DNA of 64,000 bases from Robertmurraya massiliosenegalensis JC6. GTDB lineage: Bacteria > Bacillota > Bacilli > Bacillales > Cytobacillaceae. Shown in pieces: positions 1-8,904 of the stretch. The stretch is from assembly GCF_000311725.1 (NCBI RefSeq), contig NZ_HE978514.1, positions 490,478-554,477 of the forward strand, read 5' to 3'. The number at the start of each line of letters is the position of its first letter. Position 1 is the first letter of the stretch. The translations under genes and the position numbers were made by a program. The notes beneath the pieces were generated by a model. It made no database searches. It was not told the origin of the DNA and was given only the letters and a program-made list of their open reading frames with translations.

Positions 1-95
1 AACCCATAGGACTCATTCATTCTTTATATATGAAAGCAGTAAATCTTCTAACCTTTTAGGTACATAATCCACCTGTTTTCTCTTCATGATTTTCC

Positions 96-1331
96 CTAAA
101 ATCTCAGCTGCATCTTCTTCTTTAAAGAACCTGTTTCTAACGTAGCAATCGTTACTACAAAACTTCCGCTTAATGCACTTAATGCTACAACAATAATTAA
201 AATATTACTTGTAAGCCCTGCTTCTACCATAGCTTGTCCTAAAACAATACCACCAACAATCCCCATCGATTGCGCAACTTTAGATGGAAGACGCGCACCA
301 GCTTCTCTTAATAAATCAATCATAATTTCCAATAATAAGGCTTCTAAAATAGGCGGGAAAGGAATTTGTTCCCTTGACTGACAAAATTTAACTAGTAACT
401 TTGATGGAATTACCTCATAATGAAACTTAACGGCAGCCACATAAATTGCAGTAAATAATATAGATAGCACCATAGAAATCATACGTAGCCATCGAAGAAC
501 TGAACTTAATATCCACCTTAAATAAACGTCTTCGGTAGTTTCAAAAAAGCTAAAGAATGTTGATGGACAAATAACTGCAGTTGGACTTCGATCAACAAAA
601 ATAGCAACTTTCCCATTATTTATGGAATAGATTACTCTATCAGGTAATTCAGACATTAAATACTGAGGAAAAAATGAGTAAGGATTATCATCTAAAAACT
701 GTGCCAAAACTGAACTATCCATTATATCGTCTCTATCTATATTATTTAGCCTATCCTTAATCGAGGTAACAAGCTCAGGGTCAACAATGTCATTTAAATA
801 AACAATTCTTACTTTCTGCTTTACACGTTCACCTAGTTCTATTTCATCACTTACTAAATTAGGATTAGAAATATTATGTCTTAATACTTTAATATTTGTG
901 GATAATGATTCCGTAAAAGATATTTTAGGACCATAAACAAGAGATTCAGTTTCCGCTTTTCCAAGTGACCTTTCAACAGGATCACCAACACCAGCGAATA
1001 GTCCTTTTTTTTCAAAAGGTAAATAAATAAAAGTGAAACCATCCAATATATACTTTGAAATATCATTTGTTTCAACTAGTTCTTAAACTTCGGTAATTGG
1101 TAAATGTTCAAACAAGTAATTTAGATTAATTTCTTCAGATGTAGAATTATTTAAGAAAGAAATAATATTTTTTTCTATTGATATACGGTTAACAAGAATC
1201 TTTAAAAAGTACAATTCAATTGTTTTATTTCCGACTGTTACGGTTCTATTAACTAAATCAGGAGAGTTAGATAATTGTTTTTTAATACTTTCAACATCAA
1301 TTTGCTTAGCCTGTTTTTTAAAAAAATTCAC
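96..1331 (-). pseudogene. Broken GerA-family spore germinant receptor A subunit
   Basis: GerA-family A subunits are inner-membrane components of spore germinant receptors. The start (1331) gives 82 residues, then an in-frame TAA at 1083-1085. The same frame continues for another 327 codons with clear family features: a soluble domain with DPELV, DNPYSFFPQ and RPDRV-like motifs, then membrane segments and REAGARLPSKVAQSMGIVGG. The family is normally near 480-500 residues, so the C-terminal membrane part is also missing. Downstream, positions 13 to about 130 read in another frame as an acidic/basic fragment (EEDAAEILGKIMKRKQVDY) that I cannot assign. No B or C subunit genes follow inside the window. 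A nonsense mutation plus a 3' truncation makes this a pseudogene; a sequencing error could explain the stop but not the truncation. Confidence 0.8.
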
Positions 1332-1468
1332 ATAAATCTCCCTTATACTCCAAATTTAACCTTTAATATTTTTCACAATATAAAATTTCTTATACACATA
1401 ACTTTCCTTGTATATTTTTTAATTCTAAGAAGAAAATACATGTGATAAAAAAACAAGGAGTGATTTGT

Positions 1469-1909
1469 ATGTCATTAACACCGTATGATCCATTTAGACA
1501 ACTAGCAAATATGAGAAGAAATTTTGACCGTTTTTTCTCTGACTTCCCTCTAGATCTTGGGATGGAAAACTATAATTTTGGTAATATCAGAGTTGATGTG
1601 CATGAAACTGAAAATGAAGTAATTGCTTCATGTGATATTCCAGGTCTTGAGAAAAAGGAAGATGTAAATATTGATATTGAAAATAATATGTTAAGCATCA
1701 ACGGTACCATCAATAAAACAAATGAGATTAAAGAAGAAAGTATGTATAGAAAAGAACGCTATACAGGTAGCTTTCATAGGACTGTATCCTTGCCAAGCCC
1801 TGTATCTAATGAGGGAGTAAAAGCAACCTATAAGAACGGTGTTCTTGAAGTCAGAATGCCAAAGAAAACAAATGATAACAAAAAGAAAATTGATGTAGAC
1901 TTTCACTAA
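1469..1909 (+). CDS. Hsp20 family small heat shock protein
   Basis: ATP-independent chaperone that binds unfolding proteins as oligomers in the cytoplasm (family knowledge). I prefer the ATG at 1469 because a good Shine-Dalgarno (AAGGAG) lies 8 nt upstream; the longer GTG start at 1442 has none. The product is 146 residues, normal for the family. The N-terminus MSLTPYDPFRQLANMRRNFD is followed by an alpha-crystallin domain from about residue 40 (RVDVHETENEVIASCDIPG) and a C-terminal GVLEVRMPKK, the typical G-x-L-x-V/I-x-x-P strand. A 59-aa ORF begins directly after the stop codon. No CIRCE-like operator was found upstream. Confidence 0.92.
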   Translation: MSLTPYDPFRQLANMRRNFDRFFSDFPLDLGMENYNFGNIRVDVHETENEVIASCDIPGLEKKEDVNIDIENNMLSINGTINKTNEIKEESMYRKERYTGSFHRTVSLPSPVSNEGVKATYKNGVLEVRMPKKTNDNKKKIDVDFH

Positions 1910-2089
1910 ATGAGTAAACTATTACCTGTTATGAAAGAGTTCGGCAAAGATTACTTGCAAGAAATAGCTAATGAACAACCAGATTTAGTTGATTTACTTA
2001 TTTTAACTGTACATTTACCCTCTCATAAGAAAAAATTTATATTAAAGCAGTTAAACAATGATATTAAGAAATCTTTTCTCATACAATAA
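1910..2089 (+). CDS. Small hypothetical protein (59 aa) coupled to hsp20
   Basis: The ATG directly abuts the hsp20 stop codon (TAA then ATG), which suggests translational coupling rather than an independent ribosome binding site. The 59-residue product starts MSKLLPVMKEFGKDYLQEIA, has a hydrophobic centre (LVDLLILTVHLP) and a lysine-rich C-terminal half (HKKKFILKQLNNDIKK). It has no signal peptide or recognised domain. A hairpin follows the stop codon, so it is probably the last gene of the hsp20 transcript. Function unknown; it could be a small cytosolic partner of the chaperone or a chance ORF. Confidence 0.5.
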   Translation: MSKLLPVMKEFGKDYLQEIANEQPDLVDLLILTVHLPSHKKKFILKQLNNDIKKSFLIQ

Positions 2090-2101
2090 TGTATTACATT
2101 T

Positions 2102-2134
2102 GCATTACTTCATAAATTGGAGTAATGCTTTTAT
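2102..2134 (+). terminator. Probable Rho-independent terminator after hsp20 unit
   Basis: GCATTAC at 2102-2108 pairs with GTAATGC at 2122-2128 across a 13-nt loop, followed by TTTTATG. It lies between the 59-aa ORF and cwlJ. Confidence 0.55.
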
Positions 2135-2160
2135 GTTTATAAAAGGGAGGGAAATTCACC

Positions 2161-2592
2161 TTGGCAGTCATAAAAGCTACTGAAGAAGACGTTAAACTAT
2201 TAGCACGTTTAATTCGTGCAGAAGCTGAAGGAGAAGGAAAGTTAGGTATGTTAATGGTTGGAAATGTAGCTGTAAACCGAGTGCGCTCTAGATGCCTTGA
2301 CTTTGAAGATATTAACTCAATTAGAAGAATGGTTTTTCAACGACCTGGAGGATTTGAAGCAACTATAAGAGGATATTTTTACCAAGCAGCTAGAGAAACA
2401 GAAATTAGGTTAGCAAGGAGACTAATTAAAGGAGAACGATTTCATCCAGCGACATACTCATTATGGTTCTTTAAACCAGAAGGTAGTTGCCCTGCACAAT
2501 GGTATAATCAATGGAATGCTGGGCGCTATAAATCACACTGTTTTTACTCTCCTACAGAATCATCCTGCCCCGATGTTTATCGAACATACTAG
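2161..2592 (+). CDS. cwlJ: Spore cortex-lytic cell wall hydrolase CwlJ
   Basis: CwlJ is a coat-associated enzyme that degrades cortex peptidoglycan during germination, triggered by Ca-dipicolinate. The 143-residue protein matches the family length (about 142) and the Hydrolase_2 fold: the N-terminus MAVIKATEEDVKLLARLIRA, EAEGEGKLGMLMVGNVAVNR holding the catalytic glutamate, an FEA-x-GYFYQ-x-AR block near residue 62, then LWFFKPEGSCPAQWYNQWNA and a KSHCFY C-terminal motif. The start is a TTG at 2161 with GGGAGG upstream. In B. subtilis cwlJ is followed by gerQ, needed for CwlJ localisation; here gerQ is absent and a transposase lies downstream. Confidence 0.93.
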   Translation: MAVIKATEEDVKLLARLIRAEAEGEGKLGMLMVGNVAVNRVRSRCLDFEDINSIRRMVFQRPGGFEATIRGYFYQAARETEIRLARRLIKGERFHPATYSLWFFKPEGSCPAQWYNQWNAGRYKSHCFYSPTESSCPDVYRTY

Positions 2593-2843
2593 GTTAATAT
2601 ATAATCTTTAAATAAATTTACACTTACAAATGAACAAGTTATGTATGGGGGTAGCCCCCAATGTCACCAAAACAAGTTTCCAGTAATTTTCCAATTATAG
2701 ATTTTGGATAACTACTTAATATAAATAATTAAATGTTGTCCAATCTTCAGACAATACCAACCAAAAAAAGACAATAGGATGCCCGGGCGATGCACTTACA
2801 TTTTTTTACATCCCCCTAAGCATCCTATTCATTTTTTACAGTG
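2593..2843. other. Intergenic region with a hairpin at the IS4 transposase end
   Basis: No gene was found. Near its right end AATAGGATGC (2773-2782) pairs perfectly with GCATCCTATT (2820-2829) around a 37-nt loop, followed by a T-rich run. It sits just past the transposase stop (2844, minus strand) and may terminate transcription or shield the insertion sequence. I could not define the terminal inverted repeats of the element from this side. Confidence 0.5.
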
Positions 2844-4160
2844 TTAAATAGCAGACTTCTGAACTAACCCGTTTCTATTCGCTCGTAATCTTTTGTTACG
2901 TATAAAACTTCTACCCGGCCTTATAGGGGTTCGACTCCTCGTTATTTCATCAAGTATTTGCTTATATATCCTTTTACGTCGCCTTGGACTTTTTTCTAAA
3001 ATGAGTCGTATTAGATTAGTCTTTAGCTTGCCGATTAAAACATTGGTATTCGTTTTGTATTCATACGTTAAATCCTTGCCTTCTTGTTCTATGGCAATCA
3101 TTTCATCAGCCTCTCGTTTAACGAAAGAAGCCATGTTCGCCAGAAACATCGTTGCATAAAAATCCTGTTCCACTGAAAGAGGGGTATCGCCAGTAAACTT
3201 TTGAAGTTGAAGTTTATTTTTTAATTCATCATATTTTGTTTCAATTCCCCAACGCTTAAAATAGAGTATTTTAAAATCCTGTATCCCGAATTTTTCGTCT
3301 TCTATATTCGTGATGAGCAACTCTTCTTCCCCAGATGGCAGTATAAATCGTATAGCCCTTAAGCGCATTAACTTCCCGCTTTTTTTTAGCTCAATCATTT
3401 GATCAGGCACCGATGCTTTAATGCTAGATTTATAATAACTGACCTGTGTTCTAATAATGAATTTGACCTTTGATTCTATTAGAAAAGAGAAAAAATTCAA
3501 CGATGGATATCCTCGATCAAATAGGAAAAGGTCGTTGCTTGAGAGCTGCGCTTTAAAGCTGTTAATAAGCTTGCTAGCTACGGAACGCTCTCCTTCTGTA
3601 CATTTTGTAATTAATGCTTTTACAATTAGATTATTTTCGATATCATAGATACAGGATGCCATTGCACGTGCAAGTTCTAATGAACTGCCTTTCGAAACGT
3701 CAAAGGCATCCCTTAATCTTATCGAATTATTTATTTCCAGAATAGAAGCGTCGACCGCAAATAAACGAAATCCCATAAATGTTTTCCAAGGATTTTCCTT
3801 GTAGTACCAATCCACAATGGTATCAAATAATTTAATAAAAGCTTCTGGTTTAATCTTCTTTCTAGCCTCACAAAATGCCTGTTTACTCACACTTTCTGTC
3901 TCTTTTCCAATAAGCTTAAAATAATCATCTAGCTCAATCTGAAAGCTTTTTTTCACAAAATTAAGCATAAAAAGAATGGTACTAACAAAAGTAAATTTGT
4001 TTCTTCCTTCCCGAGTAAAATAGGTTTCTTTAGAACGTGATTCACACATAAAAATAAAGTCATGCAGAACATTCCGAGTCACCTCTACAGCTTCTAAAAA
4101 CATACTTTTTCTCAAAAAAATCACCACTTCATCGTTGATATACCAAAAAATGGTATCCAA
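2844..4160 (-). CDS. IS4 family transposase
   Basis: DDE transposase of an IS4-family insertion sequence, catalysing cut-and-paste transposition. The 438-residue frame shows the catalytic set: D137 in AVDAS, D215 in FDRGY, and the full IS4 signature Y-(2)-R-(3)-E-(6)-K at Y300, R303, E307 and K314. The length is normal and the frame is intact, so the enzyme may be active. The first methionine (4160) may not be the true start; a later one such as M20 is possible. It lies between cwlJ and the cos-like edge of a phage remnant, so its arrival may have accompanied loss of phage structural genes and of gerQ. Terminal repeats and a target duplication were not identified. Confidence 0.9.
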   Translation of the reverse strand: MDTIFWYINDEVVIFLRKSMFLEAVEVTRNVLHDFIFMCESRSKETYFTREGRNKFTFVSTILFMLNFVKKSFQIELDDYFKLIGKETESVSKQAFCEARKKIKPEAFIKLFDTIVDWYYKENPWKTFMGFRLFAVDASILEINNSIRLRDAFDVSKGSSLELARAMASCIYDIENNLIVKALITKCTEGERSVASKLINSFKAQLSSNDLFLFDRGYPSLNFFSFLIESKVKFIIRTQVSYYKSSIKASVPDQMIELKKSGKLMRLRAIRFILPSGEEELLITNIEDEKFGIQDFKILYFKRWGIETKYDELKNKLQLQKFTGDTPLSVEQDFYATMFLANMASFVKREADEMIAIEQEGKDLTYEYKTNTNVLIGKLKTNLIRLILEKSPRRRKRIYKQILDEITRSRTPIRPGRSFIRNKRLRANRNGLVQKSAI

Positions 4161-4299
4161 ATCGATTTTTGTGGTGATTTTGAAAAGTCAAGTGTATTTC
4201 AATGGATTTTAGCACATTTTTATAACAATTTTATTCATTTACATATTTTGTAATCTTAGGTTGATGACATTGGTTTTCCACTTCTACCTTCCATCTAGT

Positions 4300-4396
4300 G
4301 ATACCCCCCTTATTTAATTCCGCGAAAATTCACGTGAAGGGGGCGCGCGGTCGCCATATAAAAGGTTGTAGAGATTTGACCTCCCCTACCCGTCCA
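4300..4396 (-). other. Possible phage cos-like site or packaging edge
   Basis: Directly downstream of the HNH gene (minus strand) lies an unusually GC-rich patch in an AT-rich genome: GGGGAGGTCAAATCTCTACA followed by GCGACCGCGCGCCCCCTTCA and a run of G near 4305. In many siphophages the HNH endonuclease gene sits beside cos, upstream of the terminase genes. No terminase follows here; the sequence runs into the IS4 transposase. Assignment as a cos remnant is inference from position and composition. Confidence 0.35.
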
Positions 4397-4750
4397 TTAA
4401 AAAGTGTAGATTGGATACTGATCTTCTGTTCTTGTCTTACGGTCATGACATCTCTTACACAAAGACTGCCAGTTCTTTTCATCCCAGAACAGTCTCTGGT
4501 CTCCTCGGTGTGGTTTGATGTGGTCAACAACCGTTGCTTGAGTCAGCTTCCCTTTCTGCTCACAGTGTTTACAAAGAGGGTGGGCGTTTAAGAAACGCTT
4601 GCTCGCCTTCCTCCAGCGGTTATCGTAACCACGCTCAGTTGCGTTCGCTCTATCATCTACATGAAGCTTTGCATGAAACTCACAGTACTTGTCGTCCGTT
4701 AACAAAGGACAACCGTTGTGTTTGCATGGCTTCTTTGGTTTCATTGGCAT
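4397..4750 (-). CDS. Phage HNH endonuclease
   Basis: Small phage-type HNH nuclease, usually encoded next to the terminase genes and working with them at cos during DNA packaging. The chosen start is the ATG at 4750, with GGAG 9 nt upstream, giving 117 residues; a TTG at 4759 would add three. Visible features are zinc-knuckle cysteines (CKHNGC near the N-terminus, CKHCEQ, CKRCHD) and the HNH core VVDHIKPHRG followed by W-x-SLCKRCHDRKT. It belongs to the phage remnant and is followed by a cos-like sequence but no terminase. The family is clear; activity is not certain. Confidence 0.88.
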   Translation of the reverse strand: MPMKPKKPCKHNGCPLLTDDKYCEFHAKLHVDDRANATERGYDNRWRKASKRFLNAHPLCKHCEQKGKLTQATVVDHIKPHRGDQRLFWDEKNWQSLCKRCHDRKTRTEDQYPIYTF

Positions 4751-4819
4751 GGCTCTCAACTCCGTTTAACCGTCATCATTATGTAAATAACAAAGGGCAC
4801 TCAATAGAAAAAATGCATA

Positions 4820-4850
4820 GAAAAAGCCCCTATGATTAATAGGAGCTGGG
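4820..4850 (-). terminator. Terminator between late regulator and HNH gene
   Basis: On the minus strand AGCTCCTAT and ATAGGGGCT form a stem with a short loop, followed by TTTTTC. It would end transcription coming from the regulator gene upstream. Confidence 0.55.
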
Positions 4851-4974
4851 TTATCAAGAATGTTGCGTTTCCTAAGATCGACTCGATATAACTTAGGCAT
4901 ATGCTACAACATATGGTATTCTTGAAACTTCTATACCTTTGCAACTTAATACTACTATACTTTTAGAGTGGCAT

Positions 4975-5403
4975 TCAATGACATTTAGTGGCCTCTTTAA
5001 GATTATCCATTTCTTTAATTGCTTTTCCATGAATTCTTATTACTGTCCTTTTATCATATCCCATAGTTGCCGCAACATCTTCCCAGCTTTTCCCCGAAAG
5101 GTACCTCAACTCCAGTAAAAACTGATCATTTAATCTACTTATTTTTTTAATCATTTTCATAATGTCTATCTTTATTTCAACCATGCATTCAATATCATCT
5201 TTGATTTCATCTTCTAATTCCAACACTTTAATAATCGTACTTTCCATTCTACTTTTCTCAATGCCCCCACCACCCACATTATCCATCGTAAAGTTGGTGG
5301 TTACTTTCATGGACAAGCTCTTTAAAGATTGTAGCTGCTCCAGTTTGTTCTCAATCATCTGATCTAACCAAATAGCTTTTGACAAATAAGCCTTTGAATT
5401 CAT
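4975..5403 (-). CDS. Phage sigma-like late transcription regulator (DUF1492/ArpU type)
   Basis: A 142-residue protein resembling the small sigma-region-4-like regulators of Gram-positive phages and phage-inducible islands, which switch on late genes. The start at 5403 has AAAGG upstream; an ATG 9 nt earlier lacks one. The N-terminal half (SKAYLSKAIWLDQMIENKLE) and middle are predicted helical and coiled-coil-like; the C-terminal 50 residues (FLLELRYLSGKSWEDVAATM, then YDKRTVIRIHGKAI) form a region-4-like helix-turn-helix. It lies immediately before the HNH gene, the usual position for such regulators at the end of the early region. The exact family name is from recall. Confidence 0.75.
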   Translation of the reverse strand: MNSKAYLSKAIWLDQMIENKLEQLQSLKSLSMKVTTNFTMDNVGGGGIEKSRMESTIIKVLELEDEIKDDIECMVEIKIDIMKMIKKISRLNDQFLLELRYLSGKSWEDVAATMGYDKRTVIRIHGKAIKEMDNLKEATKCH

Positions 5404-5449
5404 TAATGTCATCCTTTCTAGTTATTTTTTGTTCTTTCATTTCATTTTC

Positions 5450-5803
5450 TTAACTCTCTGATTTTAAAAGCATGGGCATCCAATGATCGGTTTTATAATC
5501 CTTCGCAATATTTGCTACAGGAATCTCTGGCATATCACCATCTATCAAATAGTTTAAATAGTTAGATGGTTGGAGGCATATCTTATTTTCTTCCAGAATA
5601 ATTGCTAGAATATCGATAGCTTGTTTATTCCAACCACCCCAAAACAGAACATGTGGATACTTGCTATGATGAATCACCTTATCTCCTTGATACGCAAAAC
5701 AGTGCTCTTCAAAAATCCTCTCCACTTCAATAAAGCTGACATGATCTTCGTTTAAAACTTTTGCAATGATGGATTGTTTTATCGTTTCGAATTGTTCTAC
5801 CAT
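5450..5803 (-). CDS. Conserved phage hypothetical protein
   Basis: I do not recognise a function. The start at 5803 (MVEQFETIKQ) is preferred because AAAGGAG lies 8 nt upstream; earlier in-frame methionines lack this. The 117-residue product is soluble, with no signal or membrane segment. It has a tryptophan/aromatic patch (KYPHVLFWGGWNKQAIDILA) and ends DHWMPMLLKSES. It sits between the replication gene and the late regulator, both on the same strand, so it is probably an early or middle phage gene. Confidence 0.6.
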   Translation of the reverse strand: MVEQFETIKQSIIAKVLNEDHVSFIEVERIFEEHCFAYQGDKVIHHSKYPHVLFWGGWNKQAIDILAIILEENKICLQPSNYLNYLIDGDMPEIPVANIAKDYKTDHWMPMLLKSES

Positions 5804-5849
5804 TTCAGCAGCTCCTTTCATTTTAAATATGATTCTTTCCATTTCTGCC

Positions 5850-6110
5850 AGTTGCCTAAGTCCGTTTAAAAAGGGGCAAACTATCTCTACAGGAGATTCT
5901 CCTATACTACTAAGCTAGTACTTATACTCTAAATATCATTTACTATTCTTTATAAAAGATAAGACTTTAGGAAACTCAATCTTTATAAACCCTGTAAATA
6001 GGGGGTTTTTAGTGGTTTCCTTTACGGTTGCCCTTAGTTTTTTTAGGAAACCTTGATTAACCGTTCTAGGTTGCCTAAGAATTAGAAAAGTTGACTTCTG
6101 GTTGCCTAAG
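5850..6110. repeat. Iteron-like repeats, candidate phage/island replication origin
   Basis: A decamer family related to GGTTGCCTAAG recurs: 5850-5860 (AGTTGCCTAAG), 6069-6079 and 6100-6110 (both GGTTGCCTAAG), 6026-6037 (GGTTGCCCTTAG) and 6014-6020 (GGTTTCC), with inverted relatives AGGAAACC at 6045-6052 and AGGAAACT at 5969-5976. They flank an AT-rich stretch and lie at the 3' end of the VirE-type helicase gene. Phage-inducible islands of Gram-positives place their origin iterons directly after the replication gene. Origin function is inference. Confidence 0.5.
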
Positions 6111-7809
6111 TTTCTTTGTGGTCTTCTCTCACATACGTGATCTGCACACCATAAATAGGATGCTTCATCTTGCCTGATTTGTTTCCATCGTATCGTTTCC
6201 AACCACCAAGTTTCACTAAAATCCCTTGGAGTTCAAATGAAACGCTACGCTTTAAATCCGATTTATCTTTGCCAAAACATTCACACCATATCTCTTGAAA
6301 ACATACTTTTGTCCTTTTCTTGGTTCCTACCGGTAGTTCAGAATCAAAAGCTGTTTCCCCAGCCAAGTAATTACGTCTTTCAAATAACTTCATGGCATCC
6401 CAGTTTTCTGGCAATAAGGTTTCTAGATACTCTTTCACAAGACCCTCTCGATCGTCTTCTTCCATTGCTTCCTGCTGATATCGATAGGCTAACTCTGCTG
6501 ATTCTCCTTTTAGCATCAGTTCCTCGCCCTGCTTATAATAAACAATCGCCTCGGCCCATATCTGATTCACCTCTGACTGGTTCAAATCTGCCCATATATT
6601 CTTTTTTCCTTTCCCAACGTGAACAGGCCAATATCTCCTATTTCCAGTCACATCTCTTAAAATACCTTTTTCTGAATTCGTCGTCCCCACAATGATGCAC
6701 TGCCTTGGGTGACTTTCCACATAAACACCATAGCTATGTCTAAACTTATCATCCAACCTCGTGATAAATGCCTTTACCAATTCCAAATCGACCTTTCGAA
6801 GTCCCGCAAGTTCGCCAAGTTCTAAAATCCAATAGCCTTGTAATTTTTCAGCCGAAGCCTTGTCCCTCATATCCGACAAAGTCAAACTATCTGAAAACCA
6901 ATCCATCGCAAGTTTGGAGAAGAAGGTCGATTTGCCTAATCCTTGGTCACCGATAAGAATTAACACATTGTCGTACTTGATACCCGGTTCGTAGACTCTT
7001 GCTACTGCTGCACATAACGTTTTTCGCATGACCTCCTTTGTATAGCTGTTCTCTTCAGAACCAAAATAGTCGATCAGCAAACGATCAATTCTTTTAATTC
7101 CGTCCCAAACAGGTAGTCCATTAAAATAGTCCTTTATTGGATGAAAAGCTCTTTCAGATGCAGTTGTTAAAAGGGCATCCTTAAACTTTGATGGTGAATA
7201 GATCCCATACTTCTTATCCAACAGCACCTTCGCATTCGATAAATCTGCGTCATTCCAGCCAGGCTTTACCTGTTTCCAAGGTGGTTCACCGTTAATATCC
7301 AATCGATGAGACAACTGATTATAAGCAATTGGTGTAAAAAGCTCATCATGACGAAGGATTTCCGTTATATTACTCAGTGTATCTTTGACACTACCATTCT
7401 TATTAACATCAAGCTTTAACTCCCAATTTTCATCATCAAACTCTTCCTTTGCCTGTTCTATCCGTTCAAATGCTAGTTGCTTTCGTACTTGCTCATCTTC
7501 TGAACAAATTTGCAACATTGCTTTATAGGAAGGAAGACTGATAGGCGGCGCCCCTTCTTTTGTCATTTCATCTAGCTCAGAAAACTTATGGATTCGCACC
7601 AAGTCGAAAGCGTTTAGCAATTTCCCACAAGCAGGGTCTGTCGCATGATGTGAATAAGCATATTTATCATCATAGATCATGACACCCGCTGACGAATCTG
7701 CTGGTATATAATCAAATCGCCCCTCCATTACACTTGGTGCATAAACGTCTGATAGAAAGGTTTCAATTGACTCTGTAATACTGTAACTCCTACAAAAAGC
7801 TCCAACCAT
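6106..7809 (-). pseudogene. VirE-type helicase half of a frameshifted phage primase-helicase
   Basis: Virulence-associated E (VirE) family P-loop ATPase used by phages and phage-inducible islands as replicative helicase. The frame shows a Walker A motif GDQGLGKST at residues 287-295, a Walker B-like YWILELGEL near 330 and the family sequence RDVTGNRRYWPV near 390. In related proteins an N-terminal primase domain is fused to this part; here the primase lies in a different frame just upstream (7842-8489). Adding one A in the A-rich stretch near 7848-7852 joins both into one protein (TIIEKEIKKQEDPISKSG), so this half probably has no start of its own. The methionine at 7809 has no evident ribosome binding site. 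Confidence 0.8.
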
Positions 7810-7841
7810 TCCACTCTTAGATATTGGATCTTCTTGTTTTT

Positions 7842-8489
7842 TTATTTCTTTTCAATAATCGTCGTTTGTCTTGAAGAAACAGGCCAAGTAGAAGTATCCT
7901 TCCAATCCTTATAAAGTTGTAAAATAGGGTTTGGGTCTAGAAACGAACCATCAATCTTTTTAAAAAAGTACTCCCCATCTGATGAAGTGCTCGGCCAATA
8001 CATAAGGCGATTCGGTTCATAGGTAGTATCATCAAACAGTTCCATACCTATTTCCTTTGCAATCATTCTGCTAAGGGCTTGGTACTCATCTGGTGAAACA
8101 GTTCGTGACAATGGGATGATAAGCCTGAGTTTAGGTTTTTCTGGACAATGCTTATGAGTAGAATAAATACAGCATGCATAGTCATAGAGCATTTCAATAT
8201 TGGTGGCTATCGACTCCGTATGATCTGCGTAATCCATATCCAATGTGAGCATAGAGCGAGACAAGACATTTTCTTTTCTACGCCTACCATCTTTAATCTC
8301 TCCAGCAACAAAACCCCCGACGTCTTTCACATTATCCTGTTGGTACTTTTTCATCTTGCGGTACTCTGCCTGTGTCTCATTCGTAACGATAGTTCGGGAA
8401 AGTTTTTCTGTAAACTCTTCCCATGACACTAGCTTTTGTTTCCAAAACTTATCTTTACGGCTATTGCCCGTTGAAATGATGAAGTTCAT
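7842..8489 (-). pseudogene. Primase half of a frameshifted phage primase-helicase
   Basis: N-terminal part of the replication protein, carrying a primase-polymerase-like domain with an acidic catalytic motif LTLDMDYAD near residues 82-90 and HKHCPEKPKLRLIIP near 113-127. The ATG at 8489 has a strong AAGGAGG upstream. The frame stops at a TAA (7842-7844) inside an A-rich run, and the VirE domain follows in another frame. A single missing base explains both. The truncated 215-residue product might still be made, but would lack the helicase. Confidence 0.75.
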
Positions 8490-8578
8490 GACGTCCTCCT
8501 TTTTTAGTAGTTAAGATTGGACTAACCGTAGGGAAAAACAGTATGAAACCCATTTTGTTAGTCCCATCCTCAGTTTTG

Positions 8579-8833
8579 TTAAATAACGTTTTTGTTCTTC
8601 CAAGATGAATCGGTAACCTGAATATTATCTGAAACAAAAGTTGCTAAATTCGTATACTCACAAAGTGTATAGATATACTCTGTATCACAACCAGCACTTG
8701 TGATAAGCTCTTTCACAGCTTGTACTACCTCTTTATCTTCACTATGTGCTAGCAATTTCAATTGCTCTAGAATTCTTGCGATAATAACTTCTGTCCCATA
8801 TTTCTCGGTTAGTGATATTAATGTTTCATTCAT
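8579..8833 (-). CDS. Small phage early protein, unknown function
   Basis: An 84-residue protein starting MNETLISLTEKYGTEVIIAR. I chose 8833 because GGAGG lies 7 nt upstream; the open frame extends to 8938 but overlaps the cro-like gene and has no better start. It is acidic, mostly helical and has no recognised domain. Placed between the Cro-like repressor and the primase, the usual location of small early phage genes. Confidence 0.6.
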   Translation of the reverse strand: MNETLISLTEKYGTEVIIARILEQLKLLAHSEDKEVVQAVKELITSAGCDTEYIYTLCEYTNLATFVSDNIQVTDSSWKNKNVI

Positions 8834-8904
8834 TTCAAATCCTCCAGTATTTTTTAGTGTATTAGCTCTTTCATTTTCGCAGTAAATTGACATTTCCAAT
8901 TCGT

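Noticed and set aside
4298-4839. Plus-strand ORFs opposite the HNH gene and cos-like patch
   Set aside because: They are antisense shadows of the HNH gene; the minus-strand product has clear HNH motifs.
5936-6202. 88-aa minus-strand ORF overlapping the end of the VirE gene
   Set aside because: It starts inside the VirE gene in another frame, has no ribosome binding site, and its composition follows the iteron repeats.
7842-7860. Programmed ribosomal frameshift in the primase-VirE gene
   Set aside because: The stop codon precedes the A7 run in the zero frame, so no slippery heptamer lies upstream of the stop; a simple indel is more likely.
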